Origin: Thermoplasmata archaeon
GTDB taxonomy: Archaea > Thermoplasmatota > SW-10-69-26
Direction: 5' to 3'
Assembly: GCA_003561665.1 (NCBI GenBank)
Contig: PWVY01000102.1
Coordinates: 1-13,757 of the forward strand
Length of the DNA: 13,757 bases
Part shown: positions 12,991 to 13,757 of the stretch, one piece after another
How the letters are laid out: each line of letters begins with the position of its first letter
Position numbering within the stretch: the first letter of the stretch is position 1
Translations under genes and position numbers: made by a program
Notes under the pieces: model-generated
What the model was told of the DNA's origin: nothing
Databases searched by the model: none
The model's input: only the letters and a program-made list of their open reading frames with translations

Positions 12991-13757
12991 CGACCCCCGA
13001 CCAAGGCACCCTCGCCGAACAACTCCTAGGCGCCCCCCAAGGCACCCACGTTACCCGCGACGTGGACCTCATCTACAGCCACGACGCCACCACGCCCCTC
13101 GCCATCGACGCCTACCACGAACTCTTCGAACCCCTCAACGAACACCCCCAGATCCGCCGCCCCGACAACGTCGCCATCGTCTTCGACCACGCCTACCCAC
13201 CCCCCAACGCGACCTTCGCCGAACACCAACAACGCATCCGCGAATTCATGGACACCGAAGGCATCCAGAACTTCTACGCCGGCGACGGCATCTGCCACCT
13301 CGTCCTCGCCGAGAACGGGCACATCAGCCACGGCGACATCGTGCTCGGCGCAGACAGCCACACCGTCCACAACGGGCCCCTTGGCTGCTTCGCCACCGGC
13401 GTTGGCAGCACCGACGTCGCCATCGCATGGGCCACCGGACGCACCTGGTTCCGCGTCCCCCCCACCCTCCGCGTCAACCTCCAAGGCACCCTACAACCCA
13501 ACGTCACCGCCAAAGACATCGTGCTCACACTAGCCCACCGCATCGGCCCCGACGGCGCCACCTACCAAGCCATCGAATACGGCGGCCCCGCCTGGCACGA
13601 GCTTGGCATGGACGCCCGCTTCACCCTCGCCAACATGACCGTCGACCTCGGCGCCAAAACCGCCACATGCGAAACCGATGGCACCACCAACCAATGGCTG
13701 ACCGAACACAACGCCCAACCCGGCCCCCACCTACGACCCGGACCCAAAGCCACCTAC
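12987..13757 (+). CDS. lysT: Homoaconitase large subunit, 5' part
   Basis: The gene runs off the right edge after 257 codons of about 420 expected. It begins MTTPDQGTLAEQLLG and follows the LeuC/LysT pattern: VDLIYSHDATTPLAI, VFDHAYPPPNATFAEHQ, GICHLVLAENG and GADSHTVHNGPLGCFATGVGSTDVA. GRTWFRVPPTLRV and TAKDIVL come next. The enzyme interconverts homocitrate and homoisocitrate through a [4Fe-4S] cluster. The three cluster cysteines lie in the unseen C-terminal half. Leucine-pathway isopropylmalate dehydratase is very similar; coupling by ATGA to homocitrate synthase and lysW favours lysine. A separate small subunit is expected just downstream. Confidence 0.88.
   Translation, partial: MTTPDQGTLAEQLLGAPQGTHVTRDVDLIYSHDATTPLAIDAYHELFEPLNEHPQIRRPDNVAIVFDHAYPPPNATFAEHQQRIREFMDTEGIQNFYAGDGICHLVLAENGHISHGDIVLGADSHTVHNGPLGCFATGVGSTDVAIAWATGRTWFRVPPTLRVNLQGTLQPNVTAKDIVLTLAHRIGPDGATYQAIEYGGPAWHELGMDARFTLANMTVDLGAKTATCETDGTTNQWLTEHNAQPGPHLRPGPKATY

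Noticed and set aside
13342..13380. Valine instead of cysteine after ADSHT in the homoaconitase, suggesting a lost cluster ligand.
   Set aside because: The cysteine found there in some relatives is not one of the three iron-sulfur ligands, which lie in the C-terminal half outside the window.
11099..13757. In the lysine operon GAG and AAG seem preferred over GAA and AAA when the next codon is ATC or AAC.
   Set aside because: Counter-examples such as GAA-AAC and GAA-ATC are easy to find, so a context rule cannot be claimed without a count over the genome.

Overview
The window looks like a piece of a GC-rich archaeal chromosome with an acidic proteome. Four things point to Archaea: a group II chaperonin (thermosome), the archaea-specific GatD/GatE amidotransferase pair, a DUF234-type archaeal ATPase, and AT-rich TATA-like boxes about 25 nt ahead of starts instead of bacterial -35/-10 pairs. 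The Rieske protein has the CTHFCC / CxCHxS boxes and Tat leader I associate with haloarchaea. However, the lysine operon is the LysW carrier (alpha-aminoadipate) type, which Haloarchaea do not normally use. A euryarchaeal lineage outside Haloarchaea, perhaps Thermoplasmatota-related and salt-adapted, fits best, but a window this size cannot settle it.

Layout. Positions 1-294 hold the 3' end of a small secreted-type protein. 502-2100 (-) is a thermosome subunit with a clear terminator, ribosome binding site and TATA box. 2248-2790 (-) is a DUF2299 protein. 2970-3311 (+) is a complete small secreted protein that is a diverged paralogue of the one at the left edge. 3368-3529 (-) is a tiny zinc-finger protein. 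6848-3668 (-) is the overlapping gatD-gatE operon. 6953-8344 (-) is an archaeal AAA ATPase with a C-terminal nuclease-like DUF234 region, starting inside a palindromic AT island. 8494-9945 (-) is a membrane-anchored or secreted DUF4097-like repeat protein. Divergent from it, 10116-10958 (+) encodes a Tat-type Rieske iron-sulfur protein. From 11099 to the right edge (+) runs a tight operon: Lrp/AsnC regulator, LysW, a possible 24-codon micro-ORF, homocitrate synthase, and the 5' part of a homoaconitase large subunit.

How the genes work together. Homocitrate synthase and homoaconitase make the first steps from 2-oxoglutarate toward 2-aminoadipate. LysW then carries the aminoadipate on its C-terminal glutamate. 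The Lrp-type protein is the obvious regulator, and the leader in front of it has a hairpin and a 20-bp-spaced direct repeat that could be its operator. GatD supplies ammonia and GatE uses it to convert Glu-tRNA(Gln) to Gln-tRNA(Gln). The Rieske protein implies a respiratory chain with a cytochrome bc-type complex encoded elsewhere.

No tRNA, rRNA, CRISPR array, insertion sequence or integrase is visible. The points most worth following up are the sharp codon-usage switch inside gatE, the palindromic promoter of the ATPase, the two-copy family of small Cys-containing secreted proteins, and the regulatory structure ahead of the lysine operon. I see no clear new defence or mobile system here.
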